From: Firmicutes bacterium AF25-13AC
Lineage (GTDB): Bacteria; Bacillota; Clostridia; Lachnospirales; Lachnospiraceae
Direction of reading: 5' to 3'
DNA length: 36,597 nt
Assembly (NCBI GenBank): GCA_003478935.1
Contig: QUFP01000040.1
Coordinates: 1-36,597 of the forward strand
This document shows, piece by piece, positions 1 to 7,304 of the stretch. The position numbers and the translations under genes were made by a program. Positions within the stretch are counted from its first letter, which is position 1; every line of letters begins with the position of its first letter. The notes beneath the pieces were generated by a model. That model was not told where the DNA came from. It made no database searches and saw only the letters and a program-made list of their open reading frames with translations.

Positions 1-40
1 AATATCATGAGCAATATACAAAAGCAGCATAAAATATCGC

Positions 41-57
41 CAGCCATAACATGGCTG
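41..57 (-). terminator. Hairpin downstream of the GH127 gene, possible weak terminator
   Basis: A perfect 7-bp inverted repeat (cagccat / atggctg) with a 3-base loop lies about 85 bases past the stop codon of the leftward GH127 gene. On the minus strand it is followed by an A/T-rich stretch containing a TTTT run, not a clean U-tract, so termination is only a guess. Nothing else recognisable is seen in bases 1-142. Confidence 0.3.
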
Positions 58-142
58 ACGATACAAAAATTTATTATTTTTTATTGTCCTCTTGACGGGG
101 AGCATACCAAAGCGCAAAGTTTGCATAATCGGGGATTCTTTT

Positions 143-2086
143 TTAATTTTCGTTCAACCCATGCATCCACACACGCATCTGATTTTCACCTCTGTTTGCC
201 CATGCATAATATGGAATTGCCGTAAGTGTTTCTTTTTCTTTTGTAGGACGTTCTTCGCTGTAAAGTGTTTCACTTGTATGGATACGGTAGCCTTTTACAT
301 TCAGCAGCATCATTCCAGCCAATTTTCCTTCTTCACACAAAACAGCCTCTGCCACTACATTTTCTGGAATTCGCAAGCTCTGAACATCCCCGTCATTGTC
401 CACACCCTCAAAGCAATAAACAACCGGGCCCCTCATCAATGCCACACAGCCTTCGTCATCTCGTACCTTACTATTCGCAAATACTTCTCTGACTGGCATA
501 TCAAAGGTAATCTCTACTGTATCGCCATCTTTCCAGATTTGATTCAAATACAAATAGCCTTTTCGAAGTGCACATGCTATGCAGACTGACTCCCCGTTAA
601 CAGTTACTTTCAAATGATGTTCCTTTTGTTTTATATATCCAGGGATGTGAATTGCCACTGTAAATTCATTCTGCTTTGGCTCAATGTGATAAACCACCTT
701 GCCCTCCCACGGATATTGGCTTTCTACTTGAATTTTTGCCTTTCCAAGATCTGCCTCCTGTCCCATGAACAGGTGTGAATAAATGGTGTCTTTTCCTTCG
801 CTCCATGCATAAGCAGAAAGAGAAGTCATCAGGCGAACCAGATTGGTCGGACAGCAAGCACACTCATACCAACCGGGACGCTCTGGGAGTACATGGCGAT
901 ATCCAAACACCTTACCAGAAATACCTGGCTGCACCTCTAACGGATTGACATAGAAGTAACGCTTTCCATCTAACTGAATGCCGCTAATCGTGCCATTATA
1001 CAGCTCTCTCTCCATGATATCTGCATAAATTCCATCCGGCTCAATATTTAGCATACGCTTTGCAAAAAATACCATTGCAATTGATGCACAGGTTTCTGCA
1101 TATGCCATATCATTTGGCAGGTCATAATCCTCTGAGAATGCCTCACCATCTGTAGTAGAACCAATTCCACCGGTCAGATACATTCTCTGGTTGACAATAT
1201 TGTTCCATAAACGCTTGCAGGCCTGATATAATTTTTCATCATTATCCTCACCTGCCAAGTCTGCCATTGCTGTGTACATATAAGTAGCACGCACTGCATG
1301 GCCGACCGCTTTATCCTGCTCATAAATTGGCTTATATACTTGTGCATACTTTGTATCAAGTGGATCCATTCCATACTGACCAAAATGAATCCATCCTCTT
1401 TTTTGCTTTTCCTCATAAAAATAATTTGGATTTTTGCCACGCTCTTCAAGGAAGAAACGCGCCATATCCTTATATTTTTCCTTTCCAGTCACACGATACA
1501 GCTTCATCAGACCGATCTCAACCTCCTGATGACCTGGAATGCCTCGTTCCTTGCCTTCTCCAAAACGGCTAATAATATGGTCTGCCATTCTTTCCATTAC
1601 ATGAAGCAGCTTATCTTTTCCAGTCGCCTGATAATAGGCCACTGCCGCTTCCATCATATGACCTGCGCAATAAAGTTCATGACATTCCTGCAGATTCTGC
1701 CAACGATGCTCTGGCTCCTTAATTGTAAAATAGGTGTTCAGATATCCATCTGGCTGCTGTGCCTTTTCAATAATATCGATAATCTCATCTGCGCGCTTTT
1801 CAAGTGCCGCATCTGGCTTAACTGTCAATGAGTAGGCAACGCCTTCAAGCCACTTTGCCACATCACTGTCCTGAAAAACCATTCCATAAAACTCTCCGGT
1901 ATGAATACCTGCCGCAATTCGGAAATTTTCGATTGCATGGCTCTTTGCAACGCCCTCTACTTCATCATTTAGGACGCGCTCTTGAAATGGGATAACCACA
2001 TTGATGATGCGATTCTGGATTTCAGACCAGAAATCATCTTTAATGTGAACCTGCTTTACCGTAACCTCATCTGCTGTTTTCTGCAT
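143..2086 (-). CDS. GH127 family beta-L-arabinofuranosidase (DUF1680)
   Basis: Predicted retaining glycoside hydrolase that removes beta-L-arabinofuranosyl residues from plant glycans, resembling HypBA1; the 647-residue length matches that family. A barrel-type catalytic domain is followed by beta-sandwich sequence. The key GH127 signature is visible: an AETC segment (Glu-x-Cys) and a downstream YECACCPTN segment, which in HypBA1 supply the zinc ligands and the cysteine nucleophile. There is no signal peptide, so it should be cytoplasmic and act on imported oligosaccharides. The start is set at the ATG of MQKTADEV because AGGAGG sits 8 bases upstream (2095-2100); the longer frame beginning MKNVQEAV would bury that ribosome site. 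No transporter or regulator for arabinans lies in the window. Family call is secure; exact substrate is inferred. Confidence 0.93.
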   Translation of the reverse strand: MQKTADEVTVKQVHIKDDFWSEIQNRIINVVIPFQERVLNDEVEGVAKSHAIENFRIAAGIHTGEFYGMVFQDSDVAKWLEGVAYSLTVKPDAALEKRADEIIDIIEKAQQPDGYLNTYFTIKEPEHRWQNLQECHELYCAGHMMEAAVAYYQATGKDKLLHVMERMADHIISRFGEGKERGIPGHQEVEIGLMKLYRVTGKEKYKDMARFFLEERGKNPNYFYEEKQKRGWIHFGQYGMDPLDTKYAQVYKPIYEQDKAVGHAVRATYMYTAMADLAGEDNDEKLYQACKRLWNNIVNQRMYLTGGIGSTTDGEAFSEDYDLPNDMAYAETCASIAMVFFAKRMLNIEPDGIYADIMERELYNGTISGIQLDGKRYFYVNPLEVQPGISGKVFGYRHVLPERPGWYECACCPTNLVRLMTSLSAYAWSEGKDTIYSHLFMGQEADLGKAKIQVESQYPWEGKVVYHIEPKQNEFTVAIHIPGYIKQKEHHLKVTVNGESVCIACALRKGYLYLNQIWKDGDTVEITFDMPVREVFANSKVRDDEGCVALMRGPVVYCFEGVDNDGDVQSLRIPENVVAEAVLCEEGKLAGMMLLNVKGYRIHTSETLYSEERPTKEKETLTAIPYYAWANRGENQMRVWMHGLNEN

Positions 2087-2234
2087 TGTCACTGCCTCCT
2101 GAACATTTTTCATATTTTCATTTAATAGAGTTTTCTATCTGCATTTTAAAACATATATAAGAAAAATAAAATGGACTATTTTCGGCATTTTGGTAGTTTT
2201 TCCACTGGAGACAGAGACAATTCTTAGCCTGCAT

Positions 2235-2876
2235 TCACCCCGCTGCTTCTGGACCTTCTGATATTACCGTCATCTGTGCATTCTGCACTTCTCCAAACGT
2301 ACAGCCCTGATATTCATACGTTTCAAAGACTCCTGTAATAATAATATCAGAACCATTTAACGGAAAATCAGCAGATGTATAGTCATCTGTCAGCACAAAT
2401 CGAAGACCTACTGAGCAGCAGGCGGTTGCATCATTGACAATACATCCCAGGTACGGATCTTCTTTATCTGGATCTCCGTATATTTCAAACCTTCCTTCCA
2501 TTTTTATGGTTTTTCCTGCGTATTCCTCTGGAACCATCGTCATATCAGTGATCTGCGAGTATACGATGGTGCTGCTCATCTGCGTAAGATCGTAGTCAAA
2601 CTCTGTTGCTGTAGTTTGCTGTGAGGTCTGTGTCTGTGAAGTTGCTTCTTGTTGCGGTGGCACTGGCTGCGCAATTGTCCCTTCCTGTGGCGCATCTTGC
2701 GTTTGTATCTCTTCTATCTGAGATTGCTGTGTCGCCCCAGTCTCAGCCTGCGACTGCTGAGACTGCCAAATTTCATTTAAGCGCTCTGGCAGTGTCTGAC
2801 TTGTATCGGGTGTACTGCAGCCCGTTATGGAAAAAGCTGCCATCACACCAAGTATCACATATTTTCTTTTTTTCAT
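2235..2876 (-). CDS. Lipoprotein of the zinc-uptake operon, unknown function
   Basis: 213-residue predicted lipoprotein. The N-terminus MKKRKYVILGVMAAFSITGC is a lipoprotein signal with an I-T-G-C lipobox, so Cys20 should be lipidated outside the membrane. A Gln/Thr-rich linker (roughly residues 28-100) precedes a globular C-terminal domain of about 110 residues that looks like a small beta-rich (OB-like) domain and carries an adjacent Cys-Cys pair (TACCSVGLRF) plus two further cysteines (LGCIV, YQGCTFG). Its start codon overlaps the znuB stop as ATGA (2873-2876) and AGGAGG lies just upstream, so it is translationally coupled and the last gene of the zinc operon. The context suggests metal capture or delivery to the importer. 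The start used is 51 codons inside a longer open frame whose beginning is a znuB shadow. Confidence 0.8.
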   Translation of the reverse strand: MKKRKYVILGVMAAFSITGCSTPDTSQTLPERLNEIWQSQQSQAETGATQQSQIEEIQTQDAPQEGTIAQPVPPQQEATSQTQTSQQTTATEFDYDLTQMSSTIVYSQITDMTMVPEEYAGKTIKMEGRFEIYGDPDKEDPYLGCIVNDATACCSVGLRFVLTDDYTSADFPLNGSDIIITGVFETYEYQGCTFGEVQNAQMTVISEGPEAAG

Positions 2877-3733
2877 GCCACTCTGCCTCCTGCAAGTTTT
2901 CCACTGATTCGAAATACAAAAAATACAACAATTTGAACCGCCACAATTGTGGATCCAACTGGTGTGCCTGCCAAAACAGAAACAAGAATACCAATCGCCG
3001 CACAGGTAACAGACAATACCGCAGCGCATATCGTAACACTGCGGAAATTCTTAAAAATACACATTGCCGAAACTGCCGGAAAAATGACAAGCGCTGAGAT
3101 CAACAGAGAGCCGACAAGGTTCATCGCAAGCACAATCACCACTGCTATGATAATCGCTAACATTAAATTATAAAAACCAGCCTTTGTTCCGGCTGTTCTT
3201 GAAAAATCCTCATCAAATGTAATTGCAAAAATTTTATTATAAAAAAGGATAAAGATGACTACTACAATAGCGGACATTGCCGTGCAAAACCAAACCTCAC
3301 CCTTTGTTAATGTTAAAATTGAAGTCGAACCAAACAATGTACTGCAAACATCACCAGATAAATTTGCCGCTGTTGAGAAGAGATTCATAATCAAGTAGCC
3401 TATTGCAAGTGCGCCAACTGAAATCATTGCCATCATGGCATCTCCCTTGATTTTTGTGTTCTGTCCAGTTCGAAGCAGCAGCACAGCACTTACAATTGTA
3501 ATTCCCATAATAAGAGGCATTTTCTCAGTCATTTTTAACACCGTTGCGATTGTCATTGCTCCAAATGCTACATGGGAAAGACCATCTCCAATGAATGAAA
3601 AACGTCTGAGCACAAGAGTAACACCAAGAAGCGAGGAACACAGAGCGATAAGCACACCTACCACAAGCGCATAGCGCACAAATGGATACTGCCCAATAAA
3701 ACTAATTTTTCCCAAAATTGCATTAAAACCCAT
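2873..3733 (-). CDS. znuB: Zinc ABC transporter permease ZnuB (ABC-3 family)
   Basis: 286-residue polytopic membrane protein of the ABC-3 family, the channel subunit of high-affinity zinc (or manganese) importers. Many hydrophobic segments are visible, with the family-typical early stretch LVLRRFSFIGDGLSHVAFGA (about residues 43-62 of this start) and a late hydrophobic block ending VVFFVFRISGKLAGGRVA. It follows znuC directly: the znuC stop and the znuB ATG overlap as TGATG at 3731-3735, so I chose this ATG. A GTG three codons upstream (3742) is the alternative, closer to an AGGAAGG sequence. It partners with ZnuC and the ZnuA/ZinT binding protein encoded upstream. Zinc rather than manganese is inferred from the ZinT domain and the neighbouring Fur-family regulator. 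Confidence 0.92.
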   Translation of the reverse strand: MGFNAILGKISFIGQYPFVRYALVVGVLIALCSSLLGVTLVLRRFSFIGDGLSHVAFGAMTIATVLKMTEKMPLIMGITIVSAVLLLRTGQNTKIKGDAMMAMISVGALAIGYLIMNLFSTAANLSGDVCSTLFGSTSILTLTKGEVWFCTAMSAIVVVIFILFYNKIFAITFDEDFSRTAGTKAGFYNLMLAIIIAVVIVLAMNLVGSLLISALVIFPAVSAMCIFKNFRSVTICAAVLSVTCAAIGILVSVLAGTPVGSTIVAVQIVVFFVFRISGKLAGGRVA

Positions 3734-4473
3734 CACTGCCACTCACCTTCCTCTTTCTGTGCTTCCCTTTTTTGTATCATTCTTCTATATGCTTTCCTTC
3801 TGCGGTATTCCTCTAAGTATTCATCTCTCGTTCCAAAAAAGGTATGTTTTCCTACTCTCAAAATATGGCTGGCATATTTCATAGCAGATGCAATATCATG
3901 GGAAATCATAATAATCGTAATACCATCAATTTCATTTAGCTCTTCAAGCAGCTCATACATCTGAGCTGTCGCCTTTGGATCCAGTCCAGAAACTGGTTCA
4001 TCCACTAATAACATTTTCTGTGTTGCACAAAGTGCTCTGGCAAGCAGCACGCGCTGCTGCTGACCGCCTGAAAGCTCACGATAACATCTCCTTGCCAAAT
4101 CAGTGATTTGCATTCGCTCCATGGCATCTTCTGCCAATTCTTTTTCCTGTGTATTATAAAAAGGTCGAAGACCGCAGCGGCCCTGGCAGCCGGAGAGAAC
4201 AATTTCTCTCACGGATGCCGGGAAATCCTTCTGACTTGCCTTTTGCTGCGGAAGATATCCGATCTCATTTTGCGCCAGCCCATCTCCCACCATAATCCGG
4301 CCTTCCACGGGCTTTTGCAGTCCAAGAATGGTCTTCATAAGTGTACTCTTGCCGGCACCGTTTTCTCCGACAATGCACAAATAATCCTGCTCATTAACTT
4401 CAAAATTTAAATCTGTTAAAACGGCCTTTGAATCATATCCAACAGAGAGATGATGACAGATAAGCTGCGCCAT
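3733..4473 (-). CDS. znuC: Zinc ABC transporter ATP-binding protein ZnuC
   Basis: 246-residue ABC ATPase that powers zinc import on the cytoplasmic face of ZnuB. Walker A GENGAGKST is at about residues 36-44, the Q-loop around LPQQ (74-77), the ABC signature LSGGQQQR at 134-141, Walker B LLVDEP at about 155-160 and the switch His in ISHD. AAGGAGG lies 8 bases upstream of the ATG. It sits 17 bases after znuA and overlaps znuB, so the importer is one transcription unit. The sequence ends in a charged tail (KREAQKEEGEWQ), common in such subunits. Confidence 0.95.
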   Translation of the reverse strand: MAQLICHHLSVGYDSKAVLTDLNFEVNEQDYLCIVGENGAGKSTLMKTILGLQKPVEGRIMVGDGLAQNEIGYLPQQKASQKDFPASVREIVLSGCQGRCGLRPFYNTQEKELAEDAMERMQITDLARRCYRELSGGQQQRVLLARALCATQKMLLVDEPVSGLDPKATAQMYELLEELNEIDGITIIMISHDIASAMKYASHILRVGKHTFFGTRDEYLEEYRRRKAYRRMIQKREAQKEEGEWQ

Positions 4474-4490
4474 TTCATGTTCCTCCTTCC

Positions 4491-6023
4491 TTAATTCAAT
4501 GCCTGTTTAAGCACGTTCAGATTCTCTTCCATAATAGAAAAGTAGTTTGCACCGTTTTGTACATCCTCTGAGGTAACAGACTGCATGGATTTCATTGTCA
4601 AAATCTCCTGATCCTGATTCTGTGTGTTTGCCTTAATAGTCTCTGCAATCTTATGCTGCTCGCCTTCAATTGTCAGGATGCATGGAAGCTGCAGTTCATC
4701 TACCTTCTTTGCTAAGAACGAAATGGTCTCAAAGCTTGCCTCACTCTCTGCTGAGCAGCCTGCAAATGCAGCATAGTAATTAAGGCCATAATCATCTACC
4801 ATGTAGCGGAACGGGAAACGATCTCCAAACAAAACTGTCTTTCTTGATGCAGTATCTACGGTATCCTGATACTGTACGTCAAGCCCTGCCAGTTCCTCGA
4901 TATATGCTGCCACATTTGCCTCATATGTATCCTTATTTTCTGGATCAATCTCACCAAGTGTATCTGCAATAGACTGGCAGATAATCTCTGCATTCTTTAA
5001 GGAAAGCCATACGTGTTCATCGTATTCCTTTTCCTCATGCTCTAACATATCTTCTCGTATTTCTTCGCCTGTCATCTCAGCCGGGTAATAGGTTGGCCAA
5101 TTTTCCATTTCCTCAGATAATGCATCAAAACTATCGTTTCCTGCATAAATATGAAAATGTTCTGCTGCTCCAGGTGCAATGCCATGATCACTAAACTGTA
5201 CATATTTTGGTGCAGCATCATCACCATCTGTCTTCTCAAAGAAATATCTCACACCACGGCTTCCAGACTCATAATCATAGATCTGATAACCCTTATACTC
5301 GTAAGTTCCCTTTGCAGCGACTCCATTCTTGGTAAATTCCATTATTCCGTTTTCACCGTCAATTGTAATTTTTTCCACATCAGTCTTATAGCCAGTCTCA
5401 TAGTAAGACTTATATTCCTCAGCTGTCTTATCACCATTCTCAGCCTTGCGATCCATTACCTCGTCCAGATCGCTATTCTCAAGATACGGATAAACGGACT
5501 GCCACTCGCCGCTCCAGTCACTAAGCTCACGATCTTCTACGTCCTCATCTGCAAAATGAGAATAGCCATGATTATGACCTTCCTCCGCCTGCATACCAGG
5601 CATTGCCTCTTCTGTCTTAATTGTATCCTTTAATACGTCAAGAAGATTGATTACCTTCTGATCCTTATTCTGAGATTCCTTCAGCGCATCCTCTACCCAA
5701 GCATCTGACTCACCGCCCACATACAAGAAAAGATCACACTCCGAAATCTTAATGATATCATCTGCTGTCGGCTGGTAGCTGTGAAGATCCACACCGTTGT
5801 CAAGCAGCATTGTCAAGTCTGCGCTGTCGGCCTGATCGCCTAAAATTTCCCTCACCCAATCATACTCTGGGAAAATCGTTGTCACAATGCTAAGCTTATC
5901 AGACTCCTCTGATGCTCCTGTTGTCTCTGCAAATGCCGGTGCACACGCTCCTGCTACGGTTACTGCACTTGTCAGTGCTGCCAATACGATATTAAATTTC
6001 TTAAAATTTCTATTTTTTCTCAT
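4491..6023 (-). CDS. znuA: Zinc-binding protein ZnuA with an internal ZinT domain
   Basis: 510-residue zinc-binding protein of the importer. A Sec signal occupies about residues 1-32 (likely cut after APAFA); the expected lipobox is poor, unusual for a Gram-positive binding protein. The ZnuA N-lobe (44-135) contains the ligand-type His81 (GVDLHSYQPT). A short His-rich loop (HNHGYSH, 150-156) leads into a whole ZinT domain (about 167-330) with its signature FSDHGIAP...AEHFHIYAG, giving His280, His289 and His291. The ZnuA sequence then resumes with His337 (YDEHVWLSLKNA) and the C-lobe to 510. So ZinT replaces the usual His-rich loop instead of being appended at the end. The third usual ZnuA His is not obvious (FGDRFPFRY). 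GGAGG is 10 bases upstream of the start. Confidence 0.93.
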   Translation of the reverse strand: MRKNRNFKKFNIVLAALTSAVTVAGACAPAFAETTGASEESDKLSIVTTIFPEYDWVREILGDQADSADLTMLLDNGVDLHSYQPTADDIIKISECDLFLYVGGESDAWVEDALKESQNKDQKVINLLDVLKDTIKTEEAMPGMQAEEGHNHGYSHFADEDVEDRELSDWSGEWQSVYPYLENSDLDEVMDRKAENGDKTAEEYKSYYETGYKTDVEKITIDGENGIMEFTKNGVAAKGTYEYKGYQIYDYESGSRGVRYFFEKTDGDDAAPKYVQFSDHGIAPGAAEHFHIYAGNDSFDALSEEMENWPTYYPAEMTGEEIREDMLEHEEKEYDEHVWLSLKNAEIICQSIADTLGEIDPENKDTYEANVAAYIEELAGLDVQYQDTVDTASRKTVLFGDRFPFRYMVDDYGLNYYAAFAGCSAESEASFETISFLAKKVDELQLPCILTIEGEQHKIAETIKANTQNQDQEILTMKSMQSVTSEDVQNGANYFSIMEENLNVLKQALN

Positions 6024-6143
6024 AACAAAAAAACCTCCGAATTAAAATAAATAAGACGAAATAAATACTGCTGTACTCACGCTGAATCCTATATTCTATA
6101 TTTCCATTTTTTTGAATACAGCACTCAGAATTGCACTCTGCTT

Positions 6144-6159
6144 ATTGCAAAAATGCAAT
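6144..6159 (-). promoter_or_regulatory. TGCAA-type inverted repeat upstream of znuA, possible second Zur site
   Basis: In the 169-base gap between the small membrane protein gene and znuA there is a 6-4-6 inverted repeat (attgca / tgcaat), with a further ttgca at about 6131-6135. The half-sites share TTGCA/TGCAA with the stronger palindrome at the zur promoter, but the spacing differs, so a shared regulator is only suggested. The gap might hold a second promoter; a TTCAAA-17-TATAGG sequence is present but weak. Confidence 0.3.
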
Positions 6160-6192
6160 CCTTTAAACGCAACTTTTTCTTGTCTTATTTTT

Positions 6193-6486
6193 TTAATCCG
6201 AAAGCTTCACCTTCAGAGAAATTAATGTATGGCAAACAGCCGGTCTGCTCTGAGCCACCGGCAATACAATACAAACTGATAACAATAAAATTGCAGCAAA
6301 TACTGCACAAGCAAATGTCAGCTTTCTGACCGTCTCCTGGCATACGCTGATCTCATAACAAATCGGACAGTCCTCTCCGGTACAGTCATGATTTGTTTCT
6401 GCTGCAACAAAAAATGAAGAGATAAGCACGACAAAAATTACGACAAATACCGCAGCTAATGACAATACACTTCTTCTTTGCTTCAT
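6193..6486 (-). CDS. Small Cys-rich membrane protein in the zinc operon
   Basis: 97-residue protein not recognised as a named family. It has a hydrophobic segment at about residues 8-29, then an extracytoplasmic loop with the metal-site-like cluster HDCTGEDCPIC (33-43) plus Cys49, then a second hydrophobic segment at about 57-77 and a short cytoplasmic tail. The His-Cys-Cys-Cys arrangement would suit zinc or another thiophilic metal at the membrane surface. It lies between zur and znuA in the same orientation, 43 bases after zur, with a GGAGG-like ribosome site (aaggaggaaagc before ATG). Placement strongly suggests a role in zinc sensing or handling; that is inference only. Confidence 0.75.
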   Translation of the reverse strand: MKQRRSVLSLAAVFVVIFVVLISSFFVAAETNHDCTGEDCPICYEISVCQETVRKLTFACAVFAAILLLSVCIVLPVAQSRPAVCHTLISLKVKLSD

Positions 6487-6529
6487 CGTGCTTTCCTCCT
6501 TCTCTCATCATTAAAAATTATTGCGACTA

Positions 6530-6919
6530 CTATCTGCAATCCTTGCAGACACCATATAAAATAGTCTCAGACTTATCAATCACAAAGCCCTGTGCTTTCT
6601 CAACATGCTCCACAAGCTTATTTGTCTGTTCTGGTTCAAGATGAAACATCCTTCCACAGACACGACACATCAAATGCAGACTTGACCTGCACTCTGGCAA
6701 ATCAATATACTGATAAAGCACCTCTCTTGAATTATCCCGGATACATCTTTTTACCCGGTTTTCTTTTTCCAGCTCAAACAGATTTCGATACACTGCACTT
6801 GAACTAACTTTCTGTTCTTCCAGATCAGATGCGATCTTTTGAATCGACATCTGTTCATCTGCATGTGCTTCCAAATAAGATAATAAAATATCTCTTTGTC
6901 TGGTACTATATTTTGCCAA
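6530..6919 (-). CDS. zur: Fur-family zinc uptake regulator (Zur-like)
   Basis: 129-residue Fur-family repressor. The winged-helix DNA-binding part covers about residues 1-75 (VYRNLFELEKEN is the recognition-helix region) and the dimer/metal domain follows. Two CxxC pairs (Cys85/Cys88 in LMCRVCG and Cys125/Cys128 in GVCKDCR) form the structural zinc site, and the HLE segment offers regulatory ligands. The start is a TTG codon: no ATG is available and GGGAGG lies 8 bases upstream. It is the first gene of the zinc operon, immediately behind a strong sigma-A promoter overlapped downstream by a palindrome, so it probably represses itself and the importer when zinc is sufficient. Zur rather than Fur or PerR is inferred from the adjacent zinc transporter. 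Confidence 0.88.
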   Translation of the reverse strand: MAKYSTRQRDILLSYLEAHADEQMSIQKIASDLEEQKVSSSAVYRNLFELEKENRVKRCIRDNSREVLYQYIDLPECRSSLHLMCRVCGRMFHLEPEQTNKLVEHVEKAQGFVIDKSETILYGVCKDCR

Positions 6920-6950
6920 TTATTCTGCCTCCCTCTTAGGTTTGCATTTT

Positions 6951-6973
6951 AATTTGCATTTCATTTGCAAATT
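6951..6973 (-). promoter_or_regulatory. Putative Zur operator (8-7-8 palindrome)
   Basis: The sequence is a perfect inverted repeat, aatttgca - 7 bases - tgcaaatt, lying directly after the -10 box of the zur promoter, where a bound repressor would block transcription. A third partial copy (tttgcatttt, 6941-6950) abuts it. It does not match the well-known Bacillus Zur box closely, so the assignment rests on position and symmetry. Confidence 0.65.
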
Positions 6974-7002
6974 ACTATATCACGCCTCTTTTTTTCTGTC
7001 AA
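6974..7002 (-). promoter_or_regulatory. Sigma-A promoter of the zinc operon
   Basis: On the minus strand a perfect TTGACA (-35, 6997-7002) is separated by exactly 17 bases from TATAGT (-10, 6974-6979). Transcription would run left into zur and the importer genes. The downstream palindrome overlaps the expected start of transcription. Confidence 0.85.
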
Positions 7003-7019
7003 TACCTAATTTCATTTTT

Positions 7020-7265
7020 TCACAGCCAATTTTTATCAATCTCATCCTTAAGCTGAACAAATAAATCATAAAAAATGGCTTTTGCCTGACGAACAATCCC
7101 AAGCGCAATTTTTTCATTATAAGAGTGCGTTACATTATTTCGTTCTTGCAATGCCCTTAACCAAGCGTCTTCATTTTTAATCATTCCTGCTCTATATGCT
7201 GTTCTTAAAATAATTTTAGGTGAGCCTGTAGCGCCTTCTTCGGCCAGCCAGTGGGACAGGTACAC
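7020..7265 (-). pseudogene. Truncated nucleotidyltransferase substrate-binding protein (HI0074 type)
   Basis: The 81-residue frame carries the C-terminal two-thirds of an HI0074-family helical protein (SPKIILRTAYRAGMI ... RNNVTHSYNEK), the partner of a MNT-type nucleotidyltransferase in minimal toxin/antitoxin-like pairs. The family is usually about 130 residues, so about 40 N-terminal residues are missing. The first residues (MYLSHWL) are encoded by the hairpin repeat at 7246-7290, not by the gene, so the repeat forms the break point. No nucleotidyltransferase partner is present. Most likely a dead remnant left by insertion or recombination at the repeat. Confidence 0.7.
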
Positions 7266-7290
7266 TGGCTTTTTTACCGTCCCGCTGGCT
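7246..7290. repeat. Hairpin repeat element, copy 1
   Basis: A 12-base arm (agccagtgggac, 7246-7257) pairs with gtcccgctggct (7279-7290) at 11 of 12 positions. An inner arm actggct (7264-7270) can compete for pairing, so two mutually exclusive hairpins are possible. The first 23 bases recur with one mismatch at 12604-12626. It lies just past the stop of the C39-like protease gene and has no U-tract on either strand, so it looks more like a dispersed REP-like repeat than a terminator. Confidence 0.65.
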
Positions 7291-7304
7291 TACAAATTAA
7301 TATA

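Noticed and set aside
92..589. Rightward frame at the left edge
   Set aside because: Mostly antisense to the GH127 3' end; starts within A/T-rich spacer without a ribosome site.
1298..1831. Long rightward open frame (177 codons) opposite the GH127 gene
   Set aside because: It is antisense to a conserved enzyme, has no ribosome site, and its translation is of the composition expected from a shadow frame.
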